A stretch of 64,000 nt of DNA. Origin: Cyanobacterium sp. Dongsha4 (lineage in GTDB: Bacteria; Cyanobacteriota; Cyanobacteriia; Cyanobacteriales; Cyanobacteriaceae). The translations under genes and the position numbers were made by a program. The stretch's first letter is position 1. Every line of letters starts with the position of its first letter. Location of the stretch: the NCBI RefSeq assembly GCF_036345015.1, contig NZ_CP084098.1:744001-808000 (forward strand), in the 5' to 3' direction. The notes below the pieces were generated by a model. It ran no database searches, was not told the origin of the DNA, and saw only the letters and a program-made list of their open reading frames with translations. Shown here piece by piece: positions 28,108 through 38,700 of the stretch.

Positions 28108-29049
28108 TTAATGTAGTTGTGCCAAAGTCTCAGGAGTAACTCCCAAATGATGAGAGTGCATTTCCAGACGAGATTCCTCTGTCATGGGTTGAGACAATAA
28201 AGCCATTTTTTCCTCTTTGTCTTCCAAAGATGCGATCGTATTTTCTTGTACCCATGCTTGATAGTCTTCTTCACTATCCACATGAAGCACTGTTTTCATA
28301 CCGCCATGATAAGCACCGCATAATTCCGCACAAATAATGGGATATGAACCGATTTTATTAGCTTTAAAAGATAATTCCGAATCTCTACCGGGTAAAACGT
28401 CTTGTTTTAATCTTAATTGGGGTACCCAGAAAGCGTGAATCACATCCCCTGCTTTCATGTTTAATTTAACCTGTTTATTCACGGGTACATGAAGTTCTCC
28501 CGTAACTACACCACTATCAGGATAAGTAAAAATCCATGCGTATTGAATACCGTTGACATCTACTTCCAAATCCGCTTTACTACTACCGATACCAAGAGAT
28601 AAATGTCCTTGATGGGGATTAAAAGCGACTAATTTTGCTCCATTGTCTGCCATCTGCATTTCTTCTTGGGGAAAATCTCTGGAAATTTCGGGATCTAAAC
28701 CACCTAAATTGTTATAAACTTCAAAGCTATAGACTGCTAAAATGAACACGATTACTGTGGGAATAGCAGTCCAAACTATCTCTAAGGGTACATTTCCCTC
28801 AATGGGAGGTCCATCGGTGCGATCGCCTTTTTTTCGCCTAAATCTAATGATGGAATAAATTAAAACTCCTTCTACGATTAAGAATAAGCCCGTAGCTATA
28901 GTCATCATCAAGTTAAATAAACCATCCACTTGTGCCGCCCCTTCCGAGGCTTCGACGGGCATCAAGCCGTGATTTTGACCATACCACAAACTGATCAAAG
29001 TAAGCAAAATACCTGCGATCAAAGTGATAATATTACCTGGTATATTCAC
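28108..29049 (-). CDS. ctaC: Cytochrome c oxidase subunit II (CuA)
   Basis: Subunit II of the aa3 cytochrome c oxidase; its periplasmic or lumenal cupredoxin domain receives electrons from cytochrome c553 or plastocyanin. The 313-residue protein has an N-terminal hydrophobic segment (about 5-24), two TM hairpin helices (45-69 and 92-112) and a cupredoxin domain (about 140-260). The CuA site is complete: His205 in GDVIHAFWVP, then Cys240, Glu242, Cys244, His248 and Met251 in CAELCGAYHGGM. It is first in the operon; the ATG at 29049 is preceded by a 344-nt region with no gene, where the promoter must lie. Its stop codon abuts a heptamer array. Confidence 0.97.
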   Translation of the reverse strand: MNIPGNIITLIAGILLTLISLWYGQNHGLMPVEASEGAAQVDGLFNLMMTIATGLFLIVEGVLIYSIIRFRRKKGDRTDGPPIEGNVPLEIVWTAIPTVIVFILAVYSFEVYNNLGGLDPEISRDFPQEEMQMADNGAKLVAFNPHQGHLSLGIGSSKADLEVDVNGIQYAWIFTYPDSGVVTGELHVPVNKQVKLNMKAGDVIHAFWVPQLRLKQDVLPGRDSELSFKANKIGSYPIICAELCGAYHGGMKTVLHVDSEEDYQAWVQENTIASLEDKEEKMALLSQPMTEESRLEMHSHHLGVTPETLAQLH

Positions 29050-29393
29050 AACGATTAAATCCTAAACTGCTGAATAATAAAACTTTTTCTTTTTTAAGGA
29101 TAAGTCAAATTTTTTTATCTGTAGCAAAGGATTAATCATTCTCTGATATTTCTTTAAGTTTTTTTAATTATTACTCACTTATTCCTAACCCCTTAAAACC
29201 TATCATTAATGCAGGGCTGTTTCAAACTCAGTTGATAAAAATGTTGAGGCGTTTGGATATTGGGGTATTAGGGAGATTTTTTCATTGAAGATTTTAAGTA
29301 ATAATTTAAAATCAAGAAAACTCTTGCCTATAAGGGTTGCCTGTTGCTTCTCTTCACCTAGAATAAGAAGTTACGGACTTCCTGAGTATATAC
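29050..29393. other. 344-nt region upstream of ctaC
   Basis: No gene is seen on either strand. It should carry the ctaCDE promoter near 29050-29150 (very T-rich). It also holds the 3' flank of the TIGR04376 gene, with sequence fragments reminiscent of degenerate direct repeats (GGGTTGCCTGTTGC near 29334). No convincing hairpin terminator was found. Confidence 0.5.
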
Positions 29394-29972
29394 CTAATTC
29401 ATCTTTCTTTTCAATTCCTCTAATTCCACAGATACTTCCCAATCTCTAAATTTTTTCTCCAAATCATCATTACTGTTATTAAATCCAGAATTATTATAAG
29501 ACCCATAAGAATTATAATTAGAATCACTGGGATAAGATTGTGTCCACTGTTTGGTTTTTTCTAACTCTTTAACCTTTAAATTAATCTCCCTTTCTTTGTT
29601 CTCAAGATTGATCAGTTTATTATTATTTTCAACAATCTGATTTTTTACTTTTTCCATTTCCTGCCAAGCAAAATTTCCTTGAGACAGCAATGTATTTTTT
29701 CTTTCCTCTGCTTCTTTAGCTAAATCATTTCTATTTGCTTTTTCCGCTTTTTCGATTCTTTCACACCATATTTTTATATCTTGAACTAATTTCAAAATAT
29801 CTAATTCAAGTTGTTTTCTTCTTGATTCTAACTTACTAATTAACTTAATTGTATCTTCCTTTTCTTGCTTGATTTCCTGAGCGATAATTGTTAGATTTAA
29901 TTCAGGATTACTTTGTAAAAATTCGTCTAATTTAGATTCTAAAAAATTTGTAAAGTTTTCAAAAATACTCAT
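29394..29972 (-). CDS. Coiled-coil protein, TIGR04376-like
   Basis: A 192-residue soluble protein dominated by coiled coil (about 30-140; repeated ELxxKxxxLE spacing, rich in Lys/Glu). A Ser/Tyr/Asn-rich flexible segment (about 145-168) and a short C-terminal helix DLEKKFRDWEVSVELEELKR (170-189) follow. The N-terminus (MSIFENFTNFLESKLDEFLQ) and the closing helix match what I recall of the cyanobacterial TIGR04376 family, which has no known function and some general likeness to PspA/Vipp1 coiled coils. There is no signal or membrane segment. It stands alone, 344 nt from ctaC and about 200 nt from the Uma2 gene. Confidence 0.65.
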   Translation of the reverse strand: MSIFENFTNFLESKLDEFLQSNPELNLTIIAQEIKQEKEDTIKLISKLESRRKQLELDILKLVQDIKIWCERIEKAEKANRNDLAKEAEERKNTLLSQGNFAWQEMEKVKNQIVENNNKLINLENKEREINLKVKELEKTKQWTQSYPSDSNYNSYGSYNNSGFNNSNDDLEKKFRDWEVSVELEELKRKMN

Positions 29973-30167
29973 ATATTTACTCTGTTTTCTTAGGAATAAA
30001 CAGCCCCAATTATCCTTGTGTTAGGAACTAGCGTAGTTCATAATCGGAATTTTAATCAAGCTCGATCGAGGTTTTTATTTTCAATTATTGTCAATTATTA
30101 TAGATAATTCTTTGTTAATAAGAGGTAGAGAAACTCATGCAAGTATATTCATTTTTAGCTAAATATT

Positions 30168-30737
30168 TCAACTAAAATCAACTTCTAAGGCAAAATTAGG
30201 CAACACTTCTTCCCCAGATAATAGGCAAGGCATATTGACAACGGTTCTGGGTTTTTGATGATGATAGATTTCTGCCTCTCTATCTTGAGGGTTAATTAGC
30301 CAACCTAACTTTAAGCCACTATTCAAATATTCTTCCATTTTCTCTTGTAGAGGCTTTAATCTGTCACCTTCAGATCTTAATTCCATCACAAAATCGGGAC
30401 AAATAGGAGGAAATTTCTTTTTTTCTTCGGCGGTTAAACTATCCCATTTTGATTGTAATACCCACGACACATCAGGAGAGCAATCGCCTCCATTAGGTAA
30501 TTTGAAGATAGTGGACGAACTAAAAACCTGTCCTAATTTATATTGACGATTCCAGAAAATTAAATCAGCGATTAAATTAGCTTCCCGATTACCACTTTCA
30601 CCACCAACGGGGGACATAATAATTAATTCTCCTTGAGGACTTTTTTCCATCGGTATATCAGGATTAGCAAGGCATAATTGATAAAATGCTTCGCTAGTTA
30701 ACTGGTTAAGGGATTCAACATTAATTACTGTCGCCAT
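30168..30737 (-). CDS. Uma2-family (DUF820) putative endonuclease
   Basis: Uma2/DUF820 protein of the PD-(D/E)xK superfamily, strongly amplified in cyanobacteria; function is unproven. The ATG at 30735-30737 begins MATVINVESLNQLTSEAFYQ, which fits the family N-terminus better than the upstream in-frame ATG at 30782. That choice gives 189 residues. Visible motifs are GELIIMSPVGGESGNREANL, SPDVSWV (catalytic-type Asp), CPDFVMELRSEGD (Asp and Glu of the core), then LGWLINPQDREAEIYH. Nothing in the surroundings links it to a mobile element. The three key acidic positions are intact, so the fold should be functional. Confidence 0.85.
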   Translation of the reverse strand: MATVINVESLNQLTSEAFYQLCLANPDIPMEKSPQGELIIMSPVGGESGNREANLIADLIFWNRQYKLGQVFSSSTIFKLPNGGDCSPDVSWVLQSKWDSLTAEEKKKFPPICPDFVMELRSEGDRLKPLQEKMEEYLNSGLKLGWLINPQDREAEIYHHQKPRTVVNMPCLLSGEEVLPNFALEVDFS

Positions 30738-30840
30738 AATGATTAAATCATTTTTGTGTATCATTCTAACATTTGTTTTCATCTGCTACACAGCACGCAC
30801 CTCCTAAGACACCAATACCCCTAGTTATGCTGTAATTTTA

Positions 30841-31125
30841 TTGCTACATTTAATTAAACAACAGGCGGAAAAAAGAAATACTCGCTCTTGGGATTTTTCT
30901 ATTTATAACTCGATCAAAGAAATTAAAAAAATTAATAAGAGAAGTAAATTAGGGGGTTATTATGCAACAGAGGAAGAGTTAAAGGAAATACTTGCAGATG
31001 CCTTTGATACAGCGATTAGAAAAGCATATCTTGAAGCCTTTGAAGTTAAATATAATCCCGAAGAGTTAATGCTCAAAATAGACTATGATAGTATCCAATC
31101 TTCAGCTTTAAAATCCATTTATTGA
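30841..31125 (+). pseudogene. DUF29 fragment lacking its N-terminus
   Basis: The reading frame LLHLIKQQAEKRNTRSWDFS aligns with the middle of DUF29 proteins: the intact copy at 31241-31666 has IHHLLKWDYQPHKRSRSWEI. It continues to a family-like C-terminal half (LADAFDTAIRKAYLEAFE). No ATG is available; the only starts are TTG, and the first 45 or so residues expected of the family are missing, with an in-frame stop at 30805-30807. It is probably a 5'-truncated remnant. It lies on the opposite strand from, and facing, the intact DUF29 gene, so an inverted duplication followed by decay is possible. A short functional variant from TTG cannot be excluded. Confidence 0.6.
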
Positions 31126-31240
31126 CGAATAATCTAAACTGGTTTTGTTACGATCGTGCCTCAAATCTCTCTTATAAAGTCAAAAAGATAGCTACGTTGT
31201 GCCTTCGGTATCGCACCTCTTAAAATCAAATGTGGTATCT

Positions 31241-31666
31241 TTATTGCTTGACTTCACGTTCAAGAATTTCAGCAATAGAGTAAGGACAATTTTGAGGAAA
31301 ATCTAATCCCGTTTCTTTCATGGCATCTAAATAAGCATTACGATAAATTTTTGTCACCCATTCTTCAGAAAGATATTTTCGTAAACTAGGACTATCTTCT
31401 AAATAAAAATCAATATTATTTCTTTCTCTCTTAATGGTAATCTCCCAACTTCTCGATCTTTTGTGAGGCTGATAATCCCATTTAAGTAAATGATGAATAA
31501 TTAAGCGAATACTACTTAATAAACGATCTCTTTCCCGTTTCGACAAATCTTTGATTTCCTCGACTAAATTTTCAATATCTAAATGCTCAAAATCTCTTTT
31601 ATCTAGTCTTTCTGCCATTGTTTCCGCCCAGTGAGCATAGTCAGTATTGTAAAGTTGCTCATTCAT
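31241..31666 (-). CDS. DUF29 family protein
   Basis: A 141-residue protein of the DUF29 family, common and multicopy in cyanobacteria, of unknown function. The typical N-terminus (YNTDYAHWAETMAERLDKRD), the central EEIKDLSKRERDRLLSSIRL, the IHHLLKWDYQP segment and a C-terminal AYLDAMKETGLDFPQNCPYS are all present, so it looks complete. Predicted all-alpha with no signal or TM segment. It is convergent with a truncated DUF29 fragment at 30841-31125. I infer no function. Confidence 0.85.
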   Translation of the reverse strand: MNEQLYNTDYAHWAETMAERLDKRDFEHLDIENLVEEIKDLSKRERDRLLSSIRLIIHHLLKWDYQPHKRSRSWEITIKRERNNIDFYLEDSPSLRKYLSEEWVTKIYRNAYLDAMKETGLDFPQNCPYSIAEILEREVKQ

Positions 31667-32016
31667 TATTCCATGATTTTTAACTCATTTTGCTTTCGAT
31701 TTTACCACAAATCTCACACTCTAAAAAGCGTTCCCGAAGTGATCAACTAAGCAGTACGCACCTCCCCCAACTTCTAAGTCCTCCCTTATTAAGGCTAGGA
31801 GGGAACTGATACAATAAAATAAAACAAACTCTTTTCACTACGATATAAGTATAGGTGATGGTACAAAGAAAACGCTGATTGCTACCTTACGCTTGGTTGA
31901 AATTAGGTGAATTCGGAAAAAATCAAAAAAACTTTTTCCTTGAAAATTCCTTGACACCTTGCTTTTAACCTTAACTTCTAACCAATGTATCAAGATTCCA
32001 CTGGCAAAATTTCCCT
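31667..32016. other. 350-nt region upstream of recO
   Basis: No gene is seen. It contains a palindromic repeat at 31780-31806 (CTCCCTTATTAAGG with flanking CCTCC/GGAGG). A short string AGCAGTACGCACCTCC near 31750 resembles CAGCACGCACCTCC at 30787, so related repeat debris sits on both sides of the DUF29 pair. The last 100 nt should hold the recO promoter and leader. Confidence 0.5.
31780..31806. repeat. Dispersed palindrome CCTCC-CTTATTAAG-GGAGG type
   Basis: Nested inverted repeat: CCTTA/TAAGG at the centre and CCTCC/GGAGG outside. It is related to the elements at 8166 and near 12513. No T-tract follows. Confidence 0.55.
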
Positions 32017-32832
32017 ATGAATGCAACTTTCCAAACTACTGGCATTATTATTCAAAAAAAGCCCTTTGGAGAAAATGATTTATTAATTTCTTTTCTTTCC
32101 CCTGAATTGGGACTAAAAAAAGCGATCGCACCCAATGTCAAATTATATAAATCAACCCTGAGAGGGCGGACAGAATTACTGATGGTTAACGATTTTTTTC
32201 TGATTCAAGGAACAAACCTCGATCGCATCTTACAAATTGAAGGACAAATGTCATATCGTCAATTAAATAGTAATATCGGGAAATTAACTATCAGTCAATA
32301 TTTAGCAGAATTAGTTTTACACCTTGCCCACGAACAACCCCAGAAAGAGTTATATACTCTTTTTCTCGAACACTTAAGGCGTATTGATAGTTTAACCAAT
32401 AACGAACAATTATTTGCTTGTCTAGCACAGGCTGTATTTCATCTATTAGCCATCAGTGGTATTGCTCCAGAAATTTATCATTGTGTTCATAATTATCAAC
32501 CCATTCAACCTAATTTTAATCAACCTTATTGGCGAGTCGGCTTTACTTTTCAAGGAGGGGGAGTGACTGAATATGTAAAATCTTCCTATTCTTCTCACTA
32601 CTATCAAATTAATGATCACCTCAATGCCATTGAATTAGCATTATTACAAACTTTACCTAAACCTTCTCTGCCCTCAGATTTAACCTCCATTATTCCCTCT
32701 CATTATGATGATTTAGTAATTCAGAAAAGTTGGATGAGAATAGAACGGATTTTGAAAAGTTATTTAGAATTTCATTTAGATTGTAAAATGCGATCGGCTG
32801 AAGTTATTACAGATATTTTAATCGCTTTCTAA
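32017..32832 (+). CDS. recO: DNA repair protein RecO
   Basis: RecO, the mediator that with RecR loads RecA onto SSB-coated single-stranded DNA in gap repair. The 271-residue protein has an N-terminal OB fold (about 1-80; ATFQTTGIIIQKKPFGENDL then LLISFLSPELGLKKAIAP) and an alpha-helical C-terminal domain (about 85-265). The four-cysteine zinc cluster of some RecO proteins is not seen; only scattered cysteines occur (for example HCVHN), as is common in cyanobacterial RecO. The ATG at 32017 gives the usual short N-terminus. It is transcribed alone, with the CHASE2-kinase gene 288 nt downstream on the same strand. Confidence 0.9.
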   Translation: MNATFQTTGIIIQKKPFGENDLLISFLSPELGLKKAIAPNVKLYKSTLRGRTELLMVNDFFLIQGTNLDRILQIEGQMSYRQLNSNIGKLTISQYLAELVLHLAHEQPQKELYTLFLEHLRRIDSLTNNEQLFACLAQAVFHLLAISGIAPEIYHCVHNYQPIQPNFNQPYWRVGFTFQGGGVTEYVKSSYSSHYYQINDHLNAIELALLQTLPKPSLPSDLTSIIPSHYDDLVIQKSWMRIERILKSYLEFHLDCKMRSAEVITDILIAF

Positions 32833-33120
32833 ACTTTTAATTATTCGAGTTTTGATGTGAGATTACTAAGAATTGTTCCTTGTGGATTTAAAGTGATAAT
32901 AACAAATCTTAAAATAATCAATTAATAATAGTAAATTATCAAAACTTATCTCCCATTAATTATTAGTTGTTAAGACCTCCTTACTGAAAAAAATAAAAAT
33001 GACACCGCCCTAGCCTAATATCTCACCTTTAATTTTTGAGTGTAAAATTAAACTAATTTTATATATTTTTAGATCATAAAGAAAAGTTAAGGTTTTGTAC
33101 TCTAAAAAAAATTCAATATT

Positions 33121-35409
33121 ATGCTAAATACTGTTTCCCAATGGTTCAAAAATTCTTTTAGACGCAAAATAGGCTTAGAAGTTTTAGTTTCCCTTTCTAT
33201 CAGTACCATCATCGTTGTGATTAAAGAATTGGGGGGATTTGAATATTTTGACTTGGGAGTATATGACTGGCTGTTAAAATTCCATACCCGTGAAAATCAA
33301 GATAATCGAATATTAACAGTTCTCATTACAGAAGATGATATTCAAACCGAAAGAAGATGGCCTATCAGTGATGGAACTTTAGCAAAAGCTATTAATATTC
33401 TTTTAGAGAGTGAGCCTTATGCCATTGGGGTTGATTTATATCGTGATTTTCCCATTGAACCCGGTACAGATGATTTTACCAATATTTTAGCTAATAGCGA
33501 TCGAGTCTCTGTAGTCTGTAAATTAGAGTCAGAAGCCCAACCAGCAGTTCCGCCTCCCCCCAGTTTACCTATAGATTTAGTAGGATTTGCCGATATTGTT
33601 ATTGATGGAGATGGTGTTGTCAGACGTAATTTATTTTATGTTGAACCTCAAGAAAGTAGATGTCCGACTCCTTATTCTTTAGCTCTACAGTTGGCACTTT
33701 CTTATTTAATACCCCAAGGAATTGAACCCCAAGTGAGTGAAGATGGCTTACTAACAATAGGTAAAGCAACTTTTAAACCTATTAATAAGAGAATGGGTGC
33801 TTATCGTCATATCGATGCTAATGGTTATCAAATCATGCTTGACTACCGTAGAGGCAATAATCCCAATCCCACCGTTACTTTAAATGATGTCTTACAGGGA
33901 AAAGTTGATCCTAAACTTATCAAAGATAAAGTAGTTTTAATTGGAGTATCTGCACCTAGTTTACGAGACTCTTTTTATACTCCTTTCAGTCGCCAAGGAG
34001 AAGATGTGGTTTTAATGCCGGGGGTTGTGGTTCACAGTTATATGGTGAGTCAATTTCTTTCCTCTGCTATTGACGGACACCCTTTAATTTGGAGTTGGCC
34101 AGAGGGTGGGGAAATTGTTTGGATTTATTTTTGGGGTGTAGTAGGTAGCACTTCTATTTTATTATTATCCCGTCCTTTATTAATGGTATTGCTACAGGGT
34201 TCATCTTTAGTCATTATCGTCGGTAGTGCCATCATCTTTTCCTTTCAAGGGGGATGGATTCCTGTTGTTCCCGCCATAGTTAGCTTTACGGGAGGTGCGA
34301 TCGCACTCGTGGGTTATAACGCTTATAAAGCCAAAAACGAACAACTTTCCATTCAACAACAAGTATCAGATCAAGAAAAATCGATCGCAGTTTTACAAAT
34401 GTTGTTACAATCCCAATCTCAGACCCATAAAATATCCAAAGTCACAACCTATGAAGAAGGTTCAGTAATTGTTGGTCGTTATCAAATTATTAAACGCTTA
34501 GGAAAAGGCGGATTTGGCAATAGTTATCTTTCCATTGATCAAATGTTACCCGGGAAACCCTACTGTGTAGTTAAACGCTTAAATGCCTATTCCGATGACA
34601 CAAAAATTTTAACCCTGATGGAAAAATTACTGGAAACCGAAGCAAAAATATTAGAAAAAGTGGGCAAACATCCTCAAATCCCCGACTTACTAGCCTATAT
34701 CCAAGACAACAATAACTTTTTCCTCGTTCAAGAATATATTGACGGTAAAACCCTCATTCAAGAATTAAAAGAGAAAACTAAATATAGTGAAAATGAAGTA
34801 CTGCAAATTATTGAAGAAATAATGGAAATTTTGAGTTTCATTGAGCAATATAACTTAGTCCATCGAGATATAAAACTAGATAATATCCTTCGTCGTCAAT
34901 CAGACAACTCCCTTGTATTAATCGATTTTGGTGGCATAAAACAAATTTTTAACTTAAAAAACGAAACAGCTATCAATGCCGTTAGTAATGAAGGCTATGC
35001 CTCACCAGAACAATTAGCAGGACAACCCGTCATGGCAAGTGACATTTACTCTGTGGGTATGGTAGCCATCCATTGTTTAACAGGAACATTCCCGGGTAAA
35101 CTACCCAGAGACCCTCAAACAGGGGAAATTCTGTGGGATAGTAGCAAATATGTCAGCCCCGTAACTGCTAAAATCATCAAAAAAATGACCAGCTATCATT
35201 TTAAAGATCGTTACCAAAACGCACAGGAAGTAAACAAAGATCTTAAACACTATAAATCGCAAATAGAAGAATTAAAAAATCAAATTGACATCGACATTCA
35301 AATTGATGAAGAAAAAAAAGCAGAGGAAGTGTCAGAAATTGTCCATTCCGAAAACTTTTTACAGTTACAAGAAAAAGCAGAAAGGCTACGCCGTAAAAGA
35401 TTATCTTAA
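33121..35409 (+). CDS. CHASE2-domain membrane Ser/Thr protein kinase
   Basis: Transmembrane Hanks-type kinase, 762 residues. One TM helix (about 18-36) precedes an extracytoplasmic CHASE2 sensor (about 40-315). Three TM helices (332-350, 352-376, 380-400) then lead to a coiled linker (405-430). The kinase domain (453-710) has the G-loop LGKGGFGNSY (460-469), ATP-binding Lys485, catalytic HRDIKLDNIL (581-590; Asp583), DFGG (602-605) and activation-segment GYASPEQLAG. All catalytic residues are present. A Glu/Lys-rich C-terminal helix closes the protein. It lies 321 nt upstream of the second giant exoprotein gene on the same strand. Signal and substrates are unknown. Confidence 0.93.
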   Translation: MLNTVSQWFKNSFRRKIGLEVLVSLSISTIIVVIKELGGFEYFDLGVYDWLLKFHTRENQDNRILTVLITEDDIQTERRWPISDGTLAKAINILLESEPYAIGVDLYRDFPIEPGTDDFTNILANSDRVSVVCKLESEAQPAVPPPPSLPIDLVGFADIVIDGDGVVRRNLFYVEPQESRCPTPYSLALQLALSYLIPQGIEPQVSEDGLLTIGKATFKPINKRMGAYRHIDANGYQIMLDYRRGNNPNPTVTLNDVLQGKVDPKLIKDKVVLIGVSAPSLRDSFYTPFSRQGEDVVLMPGVVVHSYMVSQFLSSAIDGHPLIWSWPEGGEIVWIYFWGVVGSTSILLLSRPLLMVLLQGSSLVIIVGSAIIFSFQGGWIPVVPAIVSFTGGAIALVGYNAYKAKNEQLSIQQQVSDQEKSIAVLQMLLQSQSQTHKISKVTTYEEGSVIVGRYQIIKRLGKGGFGNSYLSIDQMLPGKPYCVVKRLNAYSDDTKILTLMEKLLETEAKILEKVGKHPQIPDLLAYIQDNNNFFLVQEYIDGKTLIQELKEKTKYSENEVLQIIEEIMEILSFIEQYNLVHRDIKLDNILRRQSDNSLVLIDFGGIKQIFNLKNETAINAVSNEGYASPEQLAGQPVMASDIYSVGMVAIHCLTGTFPGKLPRDPQTGEILWDSSKYVSPVTAKIIKKMTSYHFKDRYQNAQEVNKDLKHYKSQIEELKNQIDIDIQIDEEKKAEEVSEIVHSENFLQLQEKAERLRRKRLS

Positions 35410-35730
35410 CTTCTGTTCGGTTTAAGAATATCCGATAAGGTTAGGTGTCAGGTTTCAGGTTGCAGATGTCAGGGAAATGAGTTCGGAGTTAAGAGTTAAA
35501 AGTTATTAATTATCATCAACTATTTACTTTTGCTCCTTGCCCTTTACTTATCCTGAAAAACTTAAGAAATTTTTAATAATTAACTATTGACGAATCCATA
35601 AAATTAGCTTATATTGTGACTGATTAGTCATATTATTGGTAGTAAAAAAATAAAACTTCACCTACTATTAATCAAACTCTGTCAATCAAACTAAACTTAC
35701 ACCTTCCATCCAGATAAAAACGAACCTGCC
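35410..35730. other. 321-nt spacer before the second giant gene, with heptamer repeats
   Basis: No gene is seen. Degenerate heptamers run through 35453-35506 (GTGTCAGG, TTTCAGG, TTGCAG, then GTTCGGA, GTTAAGA, GTTAAAA). The AT-rich 35570-35680 segment is the likely promoter region for the 3554-aa gene. The ATG at 35731 has only a weak purine-rich stretch before it. Confidence 0.55.
35453..35506. repeat. Degenerate STRR heptamer array
   Basis: Two adjoining series of 7-nt units: TCAGGT-type units followed by GTTCGGA, GTTAAGA, GTTAAAA. It begins about 45 nt beyond the CHASE2-kinase stop and is related to the arrays at 1366 and 28030. Confidence 0.65.
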
Positions 35731-38700
35731 ATGAGTATTAGATTTACCGAAGCGACTGTTGACACTACCTTTGATACCCCTACGGGTATTATGTTTCTTG
35801 ATTTAAACAATGATTTTTTACAAGACTTAGTTGCTGTTTCCTCTGGTTTTGGAGGGGATGACTTAGTATGGCATCGAAGCAATAGTAATGGCACAATCAA
35901 CACTTCTAGTACTTTAATTCATGGAGAATTAGGCGGAGGGCGCAATGGTTTCTATGGTGCGGATATGGATAGGGATGGTGATATAGATATAGTTACAGCA
36001 GAAAATGGTAGTGATAATGTTGTTATCTGGTATAATACTAACGGGCAAGGTACTTCTTGGAGTAATAGAAAATTAGCTGACAGTTTCAATGGTGCAACAG
36101 ATTTATACATAGCTGATTTTGGCACAGACGGCTGGGTAGATATTGTTGGTGCATCAGAAGATGATGATGATGTATCTATCTGGCGACAAACTTCGGGAGG
36201 TAGTTTTGCAGGAGAATTAAAAATAGATGGCGGCTTAAGCGAAGCAAGGGCAATTGATGGCGGTGATTTAAACGGTGATGGCAGACGAGATGTGGTTGCG
36301 GGGGGTGAAGAAGGTTTATTTTGGTATCGCAACAATGGCAGTGGTACAAGTTGGACGCAATATAATATTGTGGGTAGTAGCTATCAACCTCAAGACTTGA
36401 AAGTTGCGGATATAGATAGAGATAATGATTTGGATATTATTATCGCCGCCGATAATGGAGTTTATTATTGGAGGAATTTAGGTTCAGGTTCTTTTAGTGG
36501 ACCCCTTCAAATTGCTACTTTTAAGGTAGCACAACTTGCCGTTGCTGACATCGATCGAGATGGAGATAATGATTTAATTTTTGGTAATAACAGCAGTAAT
36601 GCAAGTCTTTACTGGTATTCTAACAATGGCAGTGGTGGCTTTGAACGTTATAATATTGATAGTATTGGCTTGAATAACATCACGGCGGTAGGGGTAGGAG
36701 ATGCAAATAATGACGGGTTTATGGATATTGCCATCGGCACTGATGGAGAAGATGATATATATTGGTATCGTAATGAGTTAAGAAAAATTAGTATCACGAC
36801 TGGCTCATCATCATTCAACACTAATCCTATTGTAGAGGGGGGCGATTATTACTCCTATGGTTCATTTACCATCTCTTTAGATGAACCAGCAATCACAACT
36901 ATTACTCTTTCTTCTACTTATACCATAAGTGGCACAGCAACTAATAATGTCGATTATGTAATTGGAGGTTATACAACTATTCCTGCAGGATTTTCTTCTG
37001 CTACTATTGACATTTACGCTATTAATGATCTAGTTTATGATCCTAATGAGACTATTACTTTAACTCTTACGGGTAATGGTATTAATAACGGTTATGTCAT
37101 CGATGCTAGTTTCTCTAGTGCTACTTTAACTATAAATGATCCCACTCCCGTTGTCAGTATAAGCTCATCTGGGGTGGTAAACCCTTCTGAATCGGGTGTC
37201 ATTGGGCAGTTTACCATTTCTTTAAATACCACTGCTACCAGTAATTTTAGTATTCCCTATAGTTTATCAGGCGCGAGTAATGACATTATCCTTGATAACG
37301 ATACTAACCCCAATAATGGTAGTTTAGGCTCAACTATTCCTATTGGTATAGGAGAAAGAAGTAAGACGATTTATGTTTTTGCTAAAGACGACTTCACCTA
37401 TGAAGCCAATGAGAGTTTTACCTTTACCTTATTACCCACAACTCCCGTAGTTAACAATATTGCTTTAGGTTCGGGTTATAGAGTAGATTTAAGTAAAAAT
37501 AGTCGTACTTTAAATATTATCGATGATGAGCCGACTGTAACTGTTAGTGGCATTAAAAATCTGCAAGAGGGTAGCGAGAATGGGGAGTTTATCGGTTATG
37601 TGGACATTATCCTCGATCGCGTCGTCACTAAGCAACCCGGATTGTCAGTATATTATAACATCACAGGAGGAACAGCCACTCAATTCACCGACTATTTTAA
37701 CTCTCAGGGAAGGTTAACCAGTGGTAGTAATGCTCAAAATGTGGTTTTTATTCCCAATGGTGCAGATTCTGCTAGATTATATTTAACTGCTTTACCAGAT
37801 GCGATCGCAGAAGCTACTGAAACCATTACTATATCTTTAATTAACGATCAAAATCCTAACACTACTCCCGATTATGCGGCAGGAAATAATTATGCTTTAG
37901 GAAATGCCGTCACTGCCACCGTTAATATCACCGATAGTGGACATTATAGCCCGAATATTGCCATTATTGACAAGTTTGGAAATGCCGTTACTAACACAAA
38001 TCCCTTAGAAGCCAATAGCGAAGGAGAGGTTAACTTTAGTCTTAAATTAACTAGCCAACCAACCCAAAACGTCACCGTCAGAGTTGATACTTTCACCCTT
38101 ACCTTTACTTCTACTAACTGGGATACACCGCAAAACGTTACGTTAAATGGTATCACTTCCTCTCGAAATTTAGCAGTCACTAGCACCAGTAACGATAGTA
38201 ATTATAATAACCGCACTAGCAATATAACCATTAATCCTGATGACGGTATTCCTAATTTAGATGTAACGGAAGGAGAAAACTTTTTACCGATAATTATCCC
38301 CAGTGTGAGTATCTTATTAGAAAGCGATACCAACGAGGGAAGCGAATTAGCAGGGGTGTTTAAATTATTGTTGAGTAATCCTGCGCCTAGGGGTGGTTTA
38401 GTCATTAACTATCGAGTAACAGGCACAGCTACCCCTAATGTAGATTATAGTACGCTTTCAGGTATAGTAGAAATTCCAGAAGGAGAAACCAGTGTTTTCT
38501 TAAATGTCCCCGTTATTGATGATAAGGTAAAAGAAAATGCAGAAACAGTAATTGTGACTCTACAAGCAGGAGATGGTTATACCGTTAATAATGCTACCTC
38601 TAACGCCACTTTAACCATTAGTGATGATGACGATTCTAGTATTGAATTTGCTACTCCTCAAATCACCGCATCTATTACCAGTAGCAATGATTTATTAACC

